From positions 1 through 35,591 of the forward strand of contig NZ_KB911494.1 of NCBI RefSeq assembly GCF_000383515.1: a stretch of DNA of 35,591 nucleotides, given 5' to 3'. The stretch's first letter is position 1. Each line of letters begins with the position of its first letter. Under the pieces are notes generated by a model. The model was not told where the DNA came from and did no database searches. It saw only the letters and a list, made by a program, of their open reading frames with translations. Positions 18,920 through 28,903 of this stretch are shown in pieces. The position numbers and the translations under genes are program-made. Source of the stretch: Mesomycoplasma hyorhinis ATCC 17981. Lineage in GTDB: Bacteria; Bacillota_I; Bacilli_A; Mycoplasmatales; Metamycoplasmataceae.

Positions 18920-21851
18920 ATCTCATTTCCTTTAAATGATTTTGTAATATTAATTTATCTTTAATTTTTATAATTAAAAACTCATAATATTGTTTTTCTT
19001 TAACAGCTTCAAAAAAAGTTACTTTACTTCCAAAAAGTCAAATATCTTGATCTGGTGATTGAAAATCAGTTAATGTAATTTTTTTCATTCAAGCACCTGT
19101 TTTTGCTGTTAGGTTAGCAACTTTTTTAACATAAAGCACCATACGATATTCAACATTTAAACTTAATTCTGATAATAATACTGGATTTTTTAAATCTATA
19201 TTTTGATCAAATGAACTAAAGCTCATTCCCAATAGTTTTTCTTCATTTTCTATAGTAAGTTCTAAATTATCCTCTTTTATTTCAAGCTCAAATTTGCCAG
19301 GAATTAAAGAGTAATCACAATAAAGATTTTTATTTTCATCTTCTAAAATACAAATTTTATAAGATTCAGCGGTTACTAAATTTTCTAATAACGTTGGGAT
19401 ATTTCCAAATTCACTTAATGTTCCTGAATTAATTAAAAGTGTAATTATTGTATTGGAAATATTAATTATTTTCATCCTAATTACAAAATCAAGAAAATCT
19501 TTATATAGCCCATTTTTGTTTCTTTCTTCAAGAATTTTTTGACAAGCAACACTTCCTAAACCTTTAATTAAAATCAGTGGTAAATAAATTGTTGATGTTT
19601 TTCTTTCATAAACTACAGATGTTGTTGAAATATTAATATTTGGTTTTTTAAATTTAATAGCTGGTTGTGCCTCTTTAATAAATTTAGCTATATTGGTTTG
19701 AGAACCTTCTTCATTTGTTATTAAAAAAGAATAAAATTCTAAAGGATAATTTTGTTTTAAATAAGCCATTTTATAAGCTAAAGTAGCATAAGCAACAGCA
19801 TGTGATTTATTAAAACCGTACTCTGCAAAATACTCTATTTGTTGGAATATTTTTTCTAAAACAACAGCTGAATAACCTTTATTTAAACCACCTTGAATAA
19901 ATAATTGCTTTGCTTTATATAGTTTTTTTGCTTCTTTTTTTGAAATTGCTCTACGAATTAAATCCGAAGTTGCAAAATCAAAACCAGCTATAGTTTGACA
20001 AATTTGCATAATTTGTTCTTGATAAATAATTATTCCGTAAGTAGATTTTAAAATATCGTTATATTCTTGTGAAATTATTTCATAATCTGCTTCATTTTTC
20101 TTTCTTTGTGCATATAAAGGAATGTTTTTAATAGGTCCGGGTCTAAAAAGAGAAATTACAGCAACAACATCGTCAATACTACTAATTCCAACTTTTCTTA
20201 AAGTGTTAGCCATCCCTGGAGATTCAAGTTGAAAAATACCAACTGTTTTTCCTCTTGTTAGCAATTCATTTGTACCTTTGTCAAAAATTGGAATTGAATT
20301 AAAATTAAAATTTAGGTTTGAGTGCTGGTTAATGGAATTAATTATTCCCTTGACAACTGTTAAATTTTTCAAACCTAAAAGATCAATTTTTAATAAAGAA
20401 AATTGTTCTAAAAATTCAGCACTAAATTGAGTTTGATTATATTTATCTTTAGAAATTAAAGTAGGAACATAATTGTATAAAGGCTTATCCGCAATTACAA
20501 TTCCAGCTGCATGAGTTCCTGATTGACGTGGCATTCCTTCTAAAAACTTAGCAATTTCAAAAATTTCTTTGTATAAAAAATTTCCATTATTGTCTTGTTT
20601 TTCTACATAAGCTCTAAAATTTGCATTTGTTTTGTAAGCTTGTTCTAAACTAAGACCAAATGGAATGTGTTTAGTAATTGCTAAAACATCTGTTGGTGAC
20701 ACATTTTTTAATTTTTTAGCTACATCAGCGAATGCCATTTTGGCACCAAAAGTAGAGAAAGTTATAATTAAAGCTGTGTTTTCATAGCCATATTTTTGTT
20801 GAATATATTGAATCAATTCGTCTCTTCGATTATCTTGAATATCAATGTCAATATCTGGCATTGAAATTCTTTTTGGATTTAAAAAACGTTCAAAAATCAA
20901 GTCAAATTTAAGTGGATTAACTTGTGTTATATTAAGCAAATATGAAATTAATGAACCAGAAGAAGATCCTCTTCCTGGGCCAATTAAGATATTATTTTTT
21001 CTAGCTCATCTAAGAAAATCTCAAATAATTAAAAAGTAATTTGAAAACTTTAAAGATTTAATGATGTTAAATTCATAAACTAATCTTTCTTTAAAGTTAG
21101 GAAAATTTTTAAATTCTGCCTTTTTCTTAGCCACTTGCTTTTCTAGAAGCTGTTGTAAAAATTCATCGGGATTTAAATTTGCTTCATTTTTAAAATCCGG
21201 CAGTATCATATTAGCTTCTGGAAACTCGATTAAAATGTTTTCAACTAAAAAATTTGTTCTTTGAATAATTTGCTCATCTACTTGTTCATATCACATTTCA
21301 AAATCAATAAAATCTACAGCTTCATCTTTTTCAGAAGAATCTGCTATTTTATGAAGGATTTTCAAGTATTTTTCTTCTGACGCATACAATACATTTCTAG
21401 TTTGAACATAAACAGAATTAGCTATTTTTGAATCATTAGAATGAACAAAATAGTTGCTAAATTCAAGCATTTTCTTTGTTTTACTATATAAACCTAATTT
21501 TGGATGATCAATAACAATAATATTTTCATTATCAAGTTCTTCTATTTCAATCTCTTTAAAAGACATTTTTTTAGAACTTAATAAGGACAAATGAAGAAAA
21601 CCTTGATAATTTTTAGCTATTAAAATAAATCGAAAGCTTTTAATTTCTAAATCCAAACCAATAATTGGATTAATATTATTTGCTTTGCATTCATTGTAAA
21701 ACTTTGCAACTCCAAACATATTATCTCTATCTGTAATTACTAAATGTTTGAGTTGGTGTTGCTTTGCATATTCAATCAAAGATGAAATTTTTATTGTTGA
21801 TTGTAAAAAACTATATTCTGTATTTGTATGTAGATTTATTAATTTTTGCAT
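18912..21851 (-). CDS. dnaE: DNA polymerase III alpha subunit, DnaE type
   Basis: The 979-aa product is the DnaE-type replicative polymerase, which in low-GC bacteria works beside PolC. The N-terminal PHP domain starts INLHTNTEYSFLQS and ITDRDNMFG. The palm has GPGRGSSSGS and the catalytic MPDIDIDI (D333, D335), with KIDLLGLKNL for the third acidic residue. Fingers and helix-hairpin-helix follow (GYNKSHAVAYA-like region, LIKGLGSVACQKI), and a C-terminal OB-fold (VEYRMVLYVKK...IWLFGSKVTFF). The PHP metal ligands are partly replaced (HTN for H-x-H, TDR for TDH), so PHP proofreading is unlikely. The stop at 18912 lies within the next gene. It follows a lipoprotein gene after 73 nt without a terminator. 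The start has no clear ribosome site. Confidence 0.95.
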
Positions 21852-21924
21852 ATTACATTAATTTTATAAGAATAAGTTAAAACCTTAATAAATTTAAAAA
21901 TAAAAGAAGAAAAAGTAATAAAAA

Positions 21925-23295
21925 TTAATTTTGATTTGGTGCAGGTTTTGCTTCATTTATAGTAGTAATTAATCTTTTTAATGATCTAGGAAGGTCTTCA
22001 GTTGCTGTTTGTCTTGTATCTAAAATAGCTCTAGTAGCAGCGAATGGAAAACCATTTGTAAGTTCATTATATTTTTCAATTGCTGAGTCAAACAAAGCTT
22101 TATCACTTGAATTTAAATTTTCAACAAAAGAATAAAATTTATTTTTATAAGAAACAAAAACAGTTACATTTTTATCAGTATCCAAAATTAATCTATCATT
22201 TGTTCCGCTTTTTTTAGTATATAAATCATAGATTATTCTATAAATTACATTTTTTAAATCTTCATTAATTGTTAAAAGATTTTTTTGATTTTTTGGATTA
22301 AATTCTTTATTTTTATAGTGATTTACAATAATTTTTTGTTTATTAAGATCTGCATATTTATAAACTAAAGGAACTAAAGAATCTGTAGCCACAAAAAGAA
22401 TTTGAGAATCTTTGTGTTTTTCTTCTTTTAAGAAGTTTTTTATTTGTTCTTCTGTTGATATTACTTTATTTTCTTGATCTTTTTTATCTAAAAATACCAC
22501 TTGGTCTCTTGTTTGTCAAACACGAGATGTTAGTGTTGGATTATGGGTATTTCAATAACTAATTCCAGCTAAAAATCCAAGAGTTTTGTTAATTTCATGT
22601 GTGTTAAAATAATTATTAAAAACTGAAATTTGTCTTTTGTCACTATTTGGATCTGGAAATTCTTTAGCTAAATAACTTGCTGCAAAATAACCTGCAATTC
22701 AATTAATATCTTCAGGAATAAAATCTAAAGAAATTAGACTATCATTGTTACCTATTTTTTGAAGTGCTCGAGGTGAATCAAAGTTTACAATTTTAATATT
22801 TTTTTCTTTTAATGTTTCTCGATTATCACCTACATTTCATAGCACAAATCTATCAAGTAATACATCTGAATTAAAAAAGAAAAGGTTATATCCTTTTTCA
22901 ATTAAATTATTAAAGAGTTTAGAAAAATCTCTAGATTCAAATTCAGAGTTACTGTTTGTATCATTAAGATTAAAAGTTTTAATATACACAGAAGTTTTAT
23001 CTGCATCATCAATAACTGAAAAAGTACTTTTTACAGCACTTTCTAGCATAGTAGTAAAATCAGGATTTGATGTATCTGATTTATTAACAGTAATAATTGC
23101 TGGTTTTAAAGGTTGAAACTGATTTTTTTCTTTAGCTTCTTTTAAAAGTAAATCATGTTGTTGGTAAAATTGCTGTTCTTCTTTGTCTTGAACACTTTCT
23201 TGGGTTTGACAAGAAATAAAGGAAAGAATTGGAATAGTAGATAAAGGAAAAAGAAGGAAAAATGATTTAAATCTACTGATTTTCTTTTTTATCAT
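21925..23295 (-). CDS. surface lipoprotein, BMP/PnrA-like substrate-binding protein
   Basis: The 456-aa product starts with a basic and hydrophobic signal ending ILSFISC, so C29 would carry the lipid and anchor the protein outside the membrane. The Rossmann-like periplasmic-binding layout is suggested by PAIITVNKSD, GYNLFFFNSDVLL, SLDFIPEDINWIAGYFAASYL and ILFVATDS. A cofactor-like 'x-x-G-x-x-A-A' after an acidic stretch is typical of the BMP/PnrA nucleoside-binding family, including mycoplasma P48-type lipoproteins. No permease or ATPase gene is next to it. The ATG lies 23 nt inside rbfA, so it is coupled to the rimP-nusA-infB operon, an odd place for a surface lipoprotein. The family call is moderate; the lipoprotein call is strong. 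Confidence 0.7.
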
Positions 23296-23620
23296 TTTGA
23301 TGTATTTTTTTAATTAATTTATCAATTTTTTCAACTTCTTTTGCTACTGTATCTAACTCAAAATGTAGCTCAGGTACTTTATAAGTAGTAGATTGCTGAG
23401 CTAATTTATGCTTAATGAAACCTTTGGCATTTTCAAGATATTCTAAAGATTTTTTATCGTTTTTTAAAAAAGAAAAGTAAACTCGTAAATGAGATCCATC
23501 ATTTGATAATTTAACAGCTGTAACTGAAACTTCAAATTTTTCACTCAAATTTTCATTAATGATTTGAGCAATTAATTGATGATAATATGATTCTTTTTTT
23601 TGAATAGAAATTTTTGGCAT
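23273..23620 (-). CDS. rbfA: 30S ribosome-binding factor A
   Basis: This 115-aa protein has the size and pattern of RbfA, a KH-fold factor that helps 16S rRNA 5'-end maturation. Seen are ESYYHQLIAQIINENLSE, VSVTAVKLSNDGSHLRVYFS, an Ala-x-Gly kink (LENAKGFIKHKLAQQ) and VPELHFELDTVAKEVEKIDKLI. It starts 3 nt after infB, the usual gene order. A lipoprotein gene begins inside its last codons. Confidence 0.92.
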   Translation of the reverse strand: MPKISIQKKESYYHQLIAQIINENLSEKFEVSVTAVKLSNDGSHLRVYFSFLKNDKKSLEYLENAKGFIKHKLAQQSTTYKVPELHFELDTVAKEVEKIDKLIKKIHQNDKKENQ

Positions 23621-23623
23621 AAT

Positions 23624-25438
23624 TTATTCTTTCTCTACAATTTCAACATCTTGATATGCTTTGATAATATCACCCAGCTGAATGTCATTAAATTTAATTA
23701 TATGAGTTCCAAATTCATTTCCAGCAACAACTTCTTTAACATCATTTTTATCTCTTTGTAAAGACTCTATTTTACCTTTGTGAATTAATTTATTATTACG
23801 ATAAAGTGCAACTTTAGAATGAGCTAGCATTTTACCTGTTTTCATTGAACATCCCGCAATGTTTCCAACTTTTGAATATCAAAAAATCTTAATAATTTCT
23901 GCTGTTCCAGTTTCTACTTCTTCATATTCAATAGTTCTTAGACCTTTAATTTGAGCTTTTAATTCTTCAATAATTTTGTAAATAATTGTATGTTCACTAA
24001 TTTGAATTCCTGCTTGTTTAGCTTCTTGTTTTATTTGATTTGGCACTTGGATATTGAAAGCAAAAATCTTTGCATTAGAAGTTTGTGCTAATAAAATATC
24101 TGATTTACTTATAAGACCAACAGCTGAGTGTAGAACATTAATATGAATTTCTTTATTTGACATTTTTTCTACAACAGTTTGAATAGCTTCTGCAATTCCT
24201 TGAACATCTGCTTTAATAATTAAGTTTATAATTTTATCTTTATTTTCGTTTTTAGAAATACTATTTTTTTGAATTAATTTGCTTTGTTTTTGCATGAATT
24301 TTCTTTCTTCAGCTAATTGTTTTGCAAATTTTTCTTCAGGAAAGCCAAAGAATTTATCTCCAGCTTGAGGCACATAATTTAAACCAGTAATAATAACGGG
24401 TGTTCCTGGTAATGCTTGTTCGATTGCGTGTCCATTTGTATCTTCTAAAGTTCTAATTTTTCCATATTGTGAACCTGCAACAATAAAATCTCTGAGCTTT
24501 AAAGTTCCATTTTGCACAATTAAAGTTGCTACTGTTCCTTTTCCATAATGAAGTTTGGCTTCAATTACTGTTCCTATTGGAAATCTGTTTTTATTTGCTT
24601 TTAAATCAAGAATCTCAGATTGCAATAAGATAGCTTCAAAAAGATTATTAATTCCTAATCCTGTTTTTCCTGAACCATAAACAAATATGTTTTTGCCGCC
24701 TCATTCTTCAGGGATAATATTTAAATTAACTAACTCATTTTTAATTCTATCAACATCTTTATTTGGTTTGTCCATTTTGTTAACAAAAACAATAATTGGA
24801 ACATCAGCTGCTTGAGCATGGTGAACAGCTTCTTTTGTTTGAGGCATAACTCCATCATCTGCTGCAACTACTAAAATAACAATATCTGTTACTTTAGCTC
24901 CTCTTGCTCTCATTTGTGTAAAAGCTTCGTGCCCTGGCGTATCAATAAAGTTAATTAATTTCTTGTTATATTTAACTTGATAAGCTCCTGTGTGTTGAGT
25001 GATTCCACCAAATTCTGAACTAGCAACATTTGACTTTCTAATATAGTCTAAAAGTGTTGTCTTCCCATGATCTACGTGACCCATAATTGTAATAATTGGC
25101 GGACGAGACTGTAATTCTTGTTCATTATCAACTATTGAAACTTCATCCATAAAATTAGATGCATTTATTTCTTTTTCTTTTTGAAAATCTAAACCATATT
25201 CAAGACAAACTTCTGCAATTTGTTCTTCGTTGATGATGTGGTTTAAATTATACATTTTTCCTTGTTTGAAAAAGTAAGTGATGATTTCAGTTGCTGGTTT
25301 GTTAATTTTTTGTGCAAATTCTGAAATTAACATTGCCCCTGTAAAAGTAAAAACTCCTGATTGTACTTCAACTTTTACATTATTAAGTTGTGATTTAATT
25401 TCATTTATATTTGATTTTCTTTTTTCTTTTTTTGCCAT
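23624..25438 (-). CDS. infB: translation initiation factor IF-2 (short form)
   Basis: The 604-aa GTPase brings initiator fMet-tRNA to the 30S subunit. After a short N-terminal region with the IF2N-like [19 protein letters not shown] come G1 GHVDHGKTT (120-128), switch [12 protein letters not shown]3 DTPGHEAF, G4 NKMDKP and G5 near VYGSGKTG. Domains III and IV include [29 protein letters not shown] and, after a TGA(Trp), [16 protein letters not shown]. It lacks the long variable N-terminus of larger IF2 proteins, as is usual for mycoplasmas. It overlaps ylxR upstream by 34 nt and is followed by rbfA after 3 nt. Confidence 0.97.
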
Positions 25439-25701
25439 TCTAACTCCATTTGTGCACTTAGTTTTTGATAAACTTCTTTATTAATATTAGTTTTAAAAGC
25501 TCTGTTTAAAAGTTTTTTTTCTAAAACTTGACGAATTTTTTCTTCTTTGTTTTCTACATAAGCTCCTCGTCCAGGTATCCTTGTTTTAGTATTTAAAAAA
25601 TCTATTTTGATTTCCTTGTTTTGAGTCATTACAAAACGAATTAATTCATTAACTGGAAATTGTTCTCTAGCGATGATACATCTTCTTTTGTAAATTTTCA
25701 A
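25405..25701 (-). CDS. ylxR: YlxR (DUF448) RNA-binding protein
   Basis: The 98-aa protein matches Ylx[20 protein letters not shown] (6-24) has the conserved R-x-C ... L-I-R, and [12 protein letters not shown] carries the family's GRGAY loop. YlxR proteins bind RNA and sit between nusA and infB in low-GC bacteria; roles as an RNase P regulator or transcription factor have been proposed. The usual ylxQ (L7Ae-like) gene is missing. The last 34 nt overlap infB, encoding a Lys-rich tail (KKKKENQ). Confidence 0.9.
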   Translation of the reverse strand: MKIYKRRCIIAREQFPVNELIRFVMTQNKEIKIDFLNTKTRIPGRGAYVENKEEKIRQVLEKKLLNRAFKTNINKEVYQKLSAQMELEWQKKKKENQI

Positions 25702-25703
25702 AA

Positions 25704-27320
25704 TTATTCCTCTTCGTCTTCATCCCAAGTTAAATCATCTAGGTCTAAATCTTTTATACCACTATAAGAAAGCAAATCATTGTCTTTTTTGAAAAATTTT
25801 GCTTCTTTTTTAATTTGTTTAATCTCTTCTTTTGTTAGATCAACTGACTTTTTAATTTCAGGTTTTGCTTGTTTTTCTAAAGCAGTTTCTTTAGTAGAAA
25901 TATTTTCTACAAATTCTTCTTCGTCTTCATAAAGAAGTCTTTCATTTTGTAAATCTTCAATGTATTTTTCAATATCTTTTTCGAACTCAGCCATTATATT
26001 TGTATTTGAAAAAGATTTTCTTGTATAACGATGATTTTTATGTTCGGTTGTTTTATGTGGAACTGAACTTGCTTTTTCAATTTGTTCTAACTCATGTTGA
26101 TTTTCTATATTTGCATTTCAGTGAGTAATTGTTTTACCTTCACTTATATAGTCTTTGTAAGATTTGATATCAATTTTTGTACGAGTTAGTTCATTGGCTA
26201 ATCTAACATTAATTGCATTTTTTCCTATAGCTTTGGCTTGATGTGAAGTAGGAACAACTACTAAGAATTTCTGACCTTTAGATTTTTTAACTTCTTCAAT
26301 ATAAACAACTCTTGCTGGTGATAAAGCATTGATTATGTATTTTGTAATATTTGGATCATATCTAACTATATCAATTTTTTCTCCAAGTATTTCTTTATTT
26401 ATTGTAGCAATTCTACTTCCATTTTTACCTATTAGAGATCCAACTTCATCAACTCCTTGAGAGTTTTCATCTTCGTGAACTTTTTTAACTGAAACTTTTG
26501 ATCTAAGACCTGCTTCTCTTGCAACATTTACAATTTCTAAAATTCCTGCTTCAACTTCTGGGATTTCTCTTTTTAATTTTTCTTTTAAAATCATTCCTTC
26601 CTTTGAAGAAAGAATAATTTGTGAATCTTTTTGATTATCAAGAACATCTTCTATAAAAACTTCTTCTTCAGTATTTAATGCAATATTGAAATTTGAAATA
26701 TTAGGTTTTGGCATATAAGCTGGAATTTCACCTTCGAGTAAATAATTAAAACCATTTTGTGATTTTTTGATTAATGTAGCTTTAATTATTGAATTTTTTA
26801 AAGGAAAATATTTTTGATAAATTAGTTTTCTTGTGAATTCATGAATTTTTTGTTTAAAAGTTTGAATAATAGGAACAAAAATATGTTTGTCGAATTCTGA
26901 AATATCAATTGGAATATCAAAAGTGTCATCCACTTTAGCATTTGGATTAATTTCTTTGGCAGTAGATAAAGGAATAAAAGTAATTTTTTCAGATTGAAAT
27001 GATGTTTGTTTATCAGACATATCTGTGTGAGTAAATTCAGGAGCGACTGTTAACATATCTGAAAATTCTTGATCGGTGACAACTGTTCCGTTTTTATTTA
27101 TAACAATAAATTCTTGTGGATTTTGTTCATCTATTACTAATTCAATTTCAGCTTCAGAATCTAATTTAGAAACAATTTGTCTAGAAATTGAATCTTGTAA
27201 TATGTCTTTTATGTTGTTTAAATCAATTTTTCTAAACTCAGAAATATCTTGAAGTATTTCTTGAAAATTAAATTTTTTAATTGTTAATGTTTCATCTTTT
27301 GTTTTTCTTTTTTTGTTCAT
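25704..27320 (-). CDS. nusA: transcription factor NusA with acidic C-terminal tail
   Basis: The 538-aa product binds RNA polymerase and nascent RNA and modulates pausing and termination. The N-terminal domain (FNFQEILQDISEFRKIDLN...) is followed by an S1 domain (about residues 185-240, NGFNYLLEGEIPAYMPKPN), KH1 with GSLIGKNGSRI, and KH2 with FLVVVPTSHQAKAIGKNAI. The frame crosses a TGA(Trp) after GKTITH and continues for 138 residues as a charged tail rich in Glu, Lys and Asp, ending DDLTWDEDEEE. The tail might be mistaken for a separate gene because it contains an internal ATG, but it has no ribosome site of its own. AAGGAA precedes the ATG. Gaps are 8 nt to rimP and 2 nt to ylxR. Confidence 0.95.
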
Positions 27321-27328
27321 TTTTTTCC

Positions 27329-27757
27329 TTATTTATTCTTTTGAATTTTTATATACGAATTAATTTGTAAAATCTGTTCTAAATTAAAATTTTGCTTCTT
27401 TTTTCTCCCTTTTACATTAATTTCAAGAGTAATTATATTCTCTTGTTTGTCTAAAAGATAGCCTAAAACAAATTCATCTTTATTCAATCAAACTTGAATG
27501 TGTTCATTAATATGATTTTCTAATTTTGCAAAATCAAGTTTTGTATCTGTTCCTTGTGAGAGTACATCTAAATAAAATTGATTGTTATCTGAGCTAAAAT
27601 TATCAATAAAATTTGAAATTTTGCGTGTTAGTTCCTCAATTTGTTTCAAATCTCTTAAATTTGTTTGAACTCGTAAAAATTTGATGTTATTTTCTACTTC
27701 AAATTTAGCTGAAATAACATTTTCAAATGTTTGAATTATTGCAGTTTCTAAAGTCAA
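27329..27757 (-). CDS. rimP: ribosome maturation factor RimP, TTG start
   Basis: I place the start at TTG 27757, 4 nt after AAGGAG, giving 142 aa beginning MTLETAIIQTFENVIS. Upstream in-frame ATG codons would add a tail encoded by the leader hairpin and have no ribosome site. RimP helps 30S assembly. Family features are KFLRVQTN-type first strand, EELTRKISNFIDN, and FYLDVLSQGTDTKL, close to the Y-x-L-E-V-S-S-P-G motif of RimP. After a TGA(Trp) comes LNKDEFVLGYLLDKQENIITLEI, the C-terminal SH3-like part. It is the first gene of the rimP-nusA-ylxR-infB-rbfA operon. Confidence 0.85.
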
Positions 27758-27798
27758 TTCGCTCCTTATAATTGAATTATTGTTCTTAATAAAATAAG

Positions 27799-27823
27799 AA
27801 AAGGCTGCACTCCACAACCTTTT
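27799..27823 (-). promoter_or_regulatory. leader hairpin of the rimP-nusA operon, possible attenuator
   Basis: On the minus strand AAAAGGTTG pairs with CAGCCTTTT (nine pairs, one G-T) around a 7-base loop TGGAGTG, and CTTATTTTATT follows. It lies between a TATAAT and the rimP ribosome site, so it is in the mRNA leader. A hairpin followed by a U-rich stretch could work as a partial terminator. NusA is encoded in the operon and acts on such structures, so feedback control is possible but not shown. Confidence 0.5.
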
Positions 27824-27845
27824 GCATATGGGTAAATTTTTTATA

Positions 27846-27851
27846 ATTATA
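27846..27851 (-). promoter_or_regulatory. promoter -10 box for the rimP operon
   Basis: TATAAT on the minus strand (context TTATATAATTATAAAA) would start RNA near 27839, leaving a leader of about 80 nt that includes the hairpin at 27799-27823. Confidence 0.5.
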
Positions 27852-27961
27852 TAATAAAATATAAAATTACTATTTGAAAAGTTAAATTTATAAGCACTTA
27901 ATGTGGTAAAATTCATATTACATTTTAAATTTAAAAATATAAATTATGTAGAAAAATATCT

Positions 27962-28570
27962 ATGAAAAGAAAACTCAATAAGCTTTTTTTATTATTTTTT
28001 TTAGCAGCAACACCAATTGCTTTTTTTATTTCTTGTAAGGATACACAAATATCAAGCCAAGATTCCTCAACTAATCCTAACAACACTCAATATGACAATT
28101 TCGATCCTAACAAACCAACACAAGCAAAAGATAATTCAAGGCAATTTCGATTTGCTATCAACAAAACAAAAACATACAATGAATTTAAAAAAATATTTTT
28201 TGATGATCTGCAATACATTGTTGATCATAATGAAAGATTTAAAATAACATTAGCAAATCCTGATCAAAAATTAAGTGGTGATCAGTTGTTAAAAATAGCA
28301 AATAATGAAGCAATTCAAAGGACTATTGTTGACAATTTAATAGAACGAGAACACATTATACAAGTTATAAAAAGAAATGACGTTGAAGAACCTTGAAAAA
28401 CATTGCAATCTCTTGAAAAAACTGGACTGCAAACTTACCAACATTGGGTTATCAACTTTGATGATATTAAAAAACAAGTTCAAATCCAAGCTAGTTTTGG
28501 ACATTATCATTCAAGTGCACCACATATAACAAATGTTTTTAGTTTAGTGATAGATGATTTTAAAAATTAA
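27962..28570 (+). CDS. small surface lipoprotein of unknown function
   Basis: The 202-aa product starts MKRKLNKLFLLFFLAATP and reaches the lipobox FFISC, so C25 is the likely lipidated residue. A Ser/Asn/Gln-rich linker (to about residue 60) follows, and then a globular part with FRFAINKTKTYNEFKK and SFGHYHSSAPHITNVFSLVIDDF. I do not recognise the domain. It is divergent from rimP. There is no ribosome site before the ATG, so it may be leaderless or weakly translated. One TGA(Trp) lies near residue 145. Confidence 0.8.
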
Positions 28571-28600
28571 TTACTAAAGCAAGCAAAATAAAGGATTTTT

Positions 28601-28903
28601 ATGGAAGAAAAACTAAAACAGGAACTTTTTGAATTAATATCTCAAACACCAGGAATTGTAGCTTTTGGCATTATTGAAGATCCCACTTTTTCCAAAATAA
28701 ATAAATCAACACTTTATTCAGAATCTATTATCAAAATAGAACAAAAAAATAAAAAAAACGACATTTCCTTTTCAATTTTTGTTAGCGTAGGAGTTAATAT
28801 TAAAATACTAATTGAAGGATTAAGAACTCAGATTAAATTCTTTTTAAAAAGACACAATGAAGATTTACAAAATCTAAATATACAAATTAGAGGTGTAATG
28901 TAA
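28601..28903 (+). CDS. Asp23/YloU-like protein next to fakA
   Basis: The 100-aa protein has the size and strand-helix rhythm of the Asp23/YloU (DUF322) family: TPGIVAFGIIEDP near residue 16, KNDISFSIFVSVGVNIKILI in the middle, then a long helix ending NLNIQIRGVM. In low-GC bacteria a YloU gene directly precedes the fatty-acid kinase gene yloV/fakA, and the same order is seen here, with a 1-nt overlap (TAATG). Its role is not settled. AAAGGA precedes the ATG. Confidence 0.7.
   Translation: MEEKLKQELFELISQTPGIVAFGIIEDPTFSKINKSTLYSESIIKIEQKNKKNDISFSIFVSVGVNIKILIEGLRTQIKFFLKRHNEDLQNLNIQIRGVM

Noticed and set aside
25704-25994. Separate 96-aa acidic protein after nusA
   Set aside because: It is in the same frame as nusA once TGA is read as Trp, with no stop between and no ribosome site at its ATG.
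27758-27916. Longer RimP from ATG 27916
   Set aside because: The extension runs through the leader hairpin and the -10 box and has no ribosome site.
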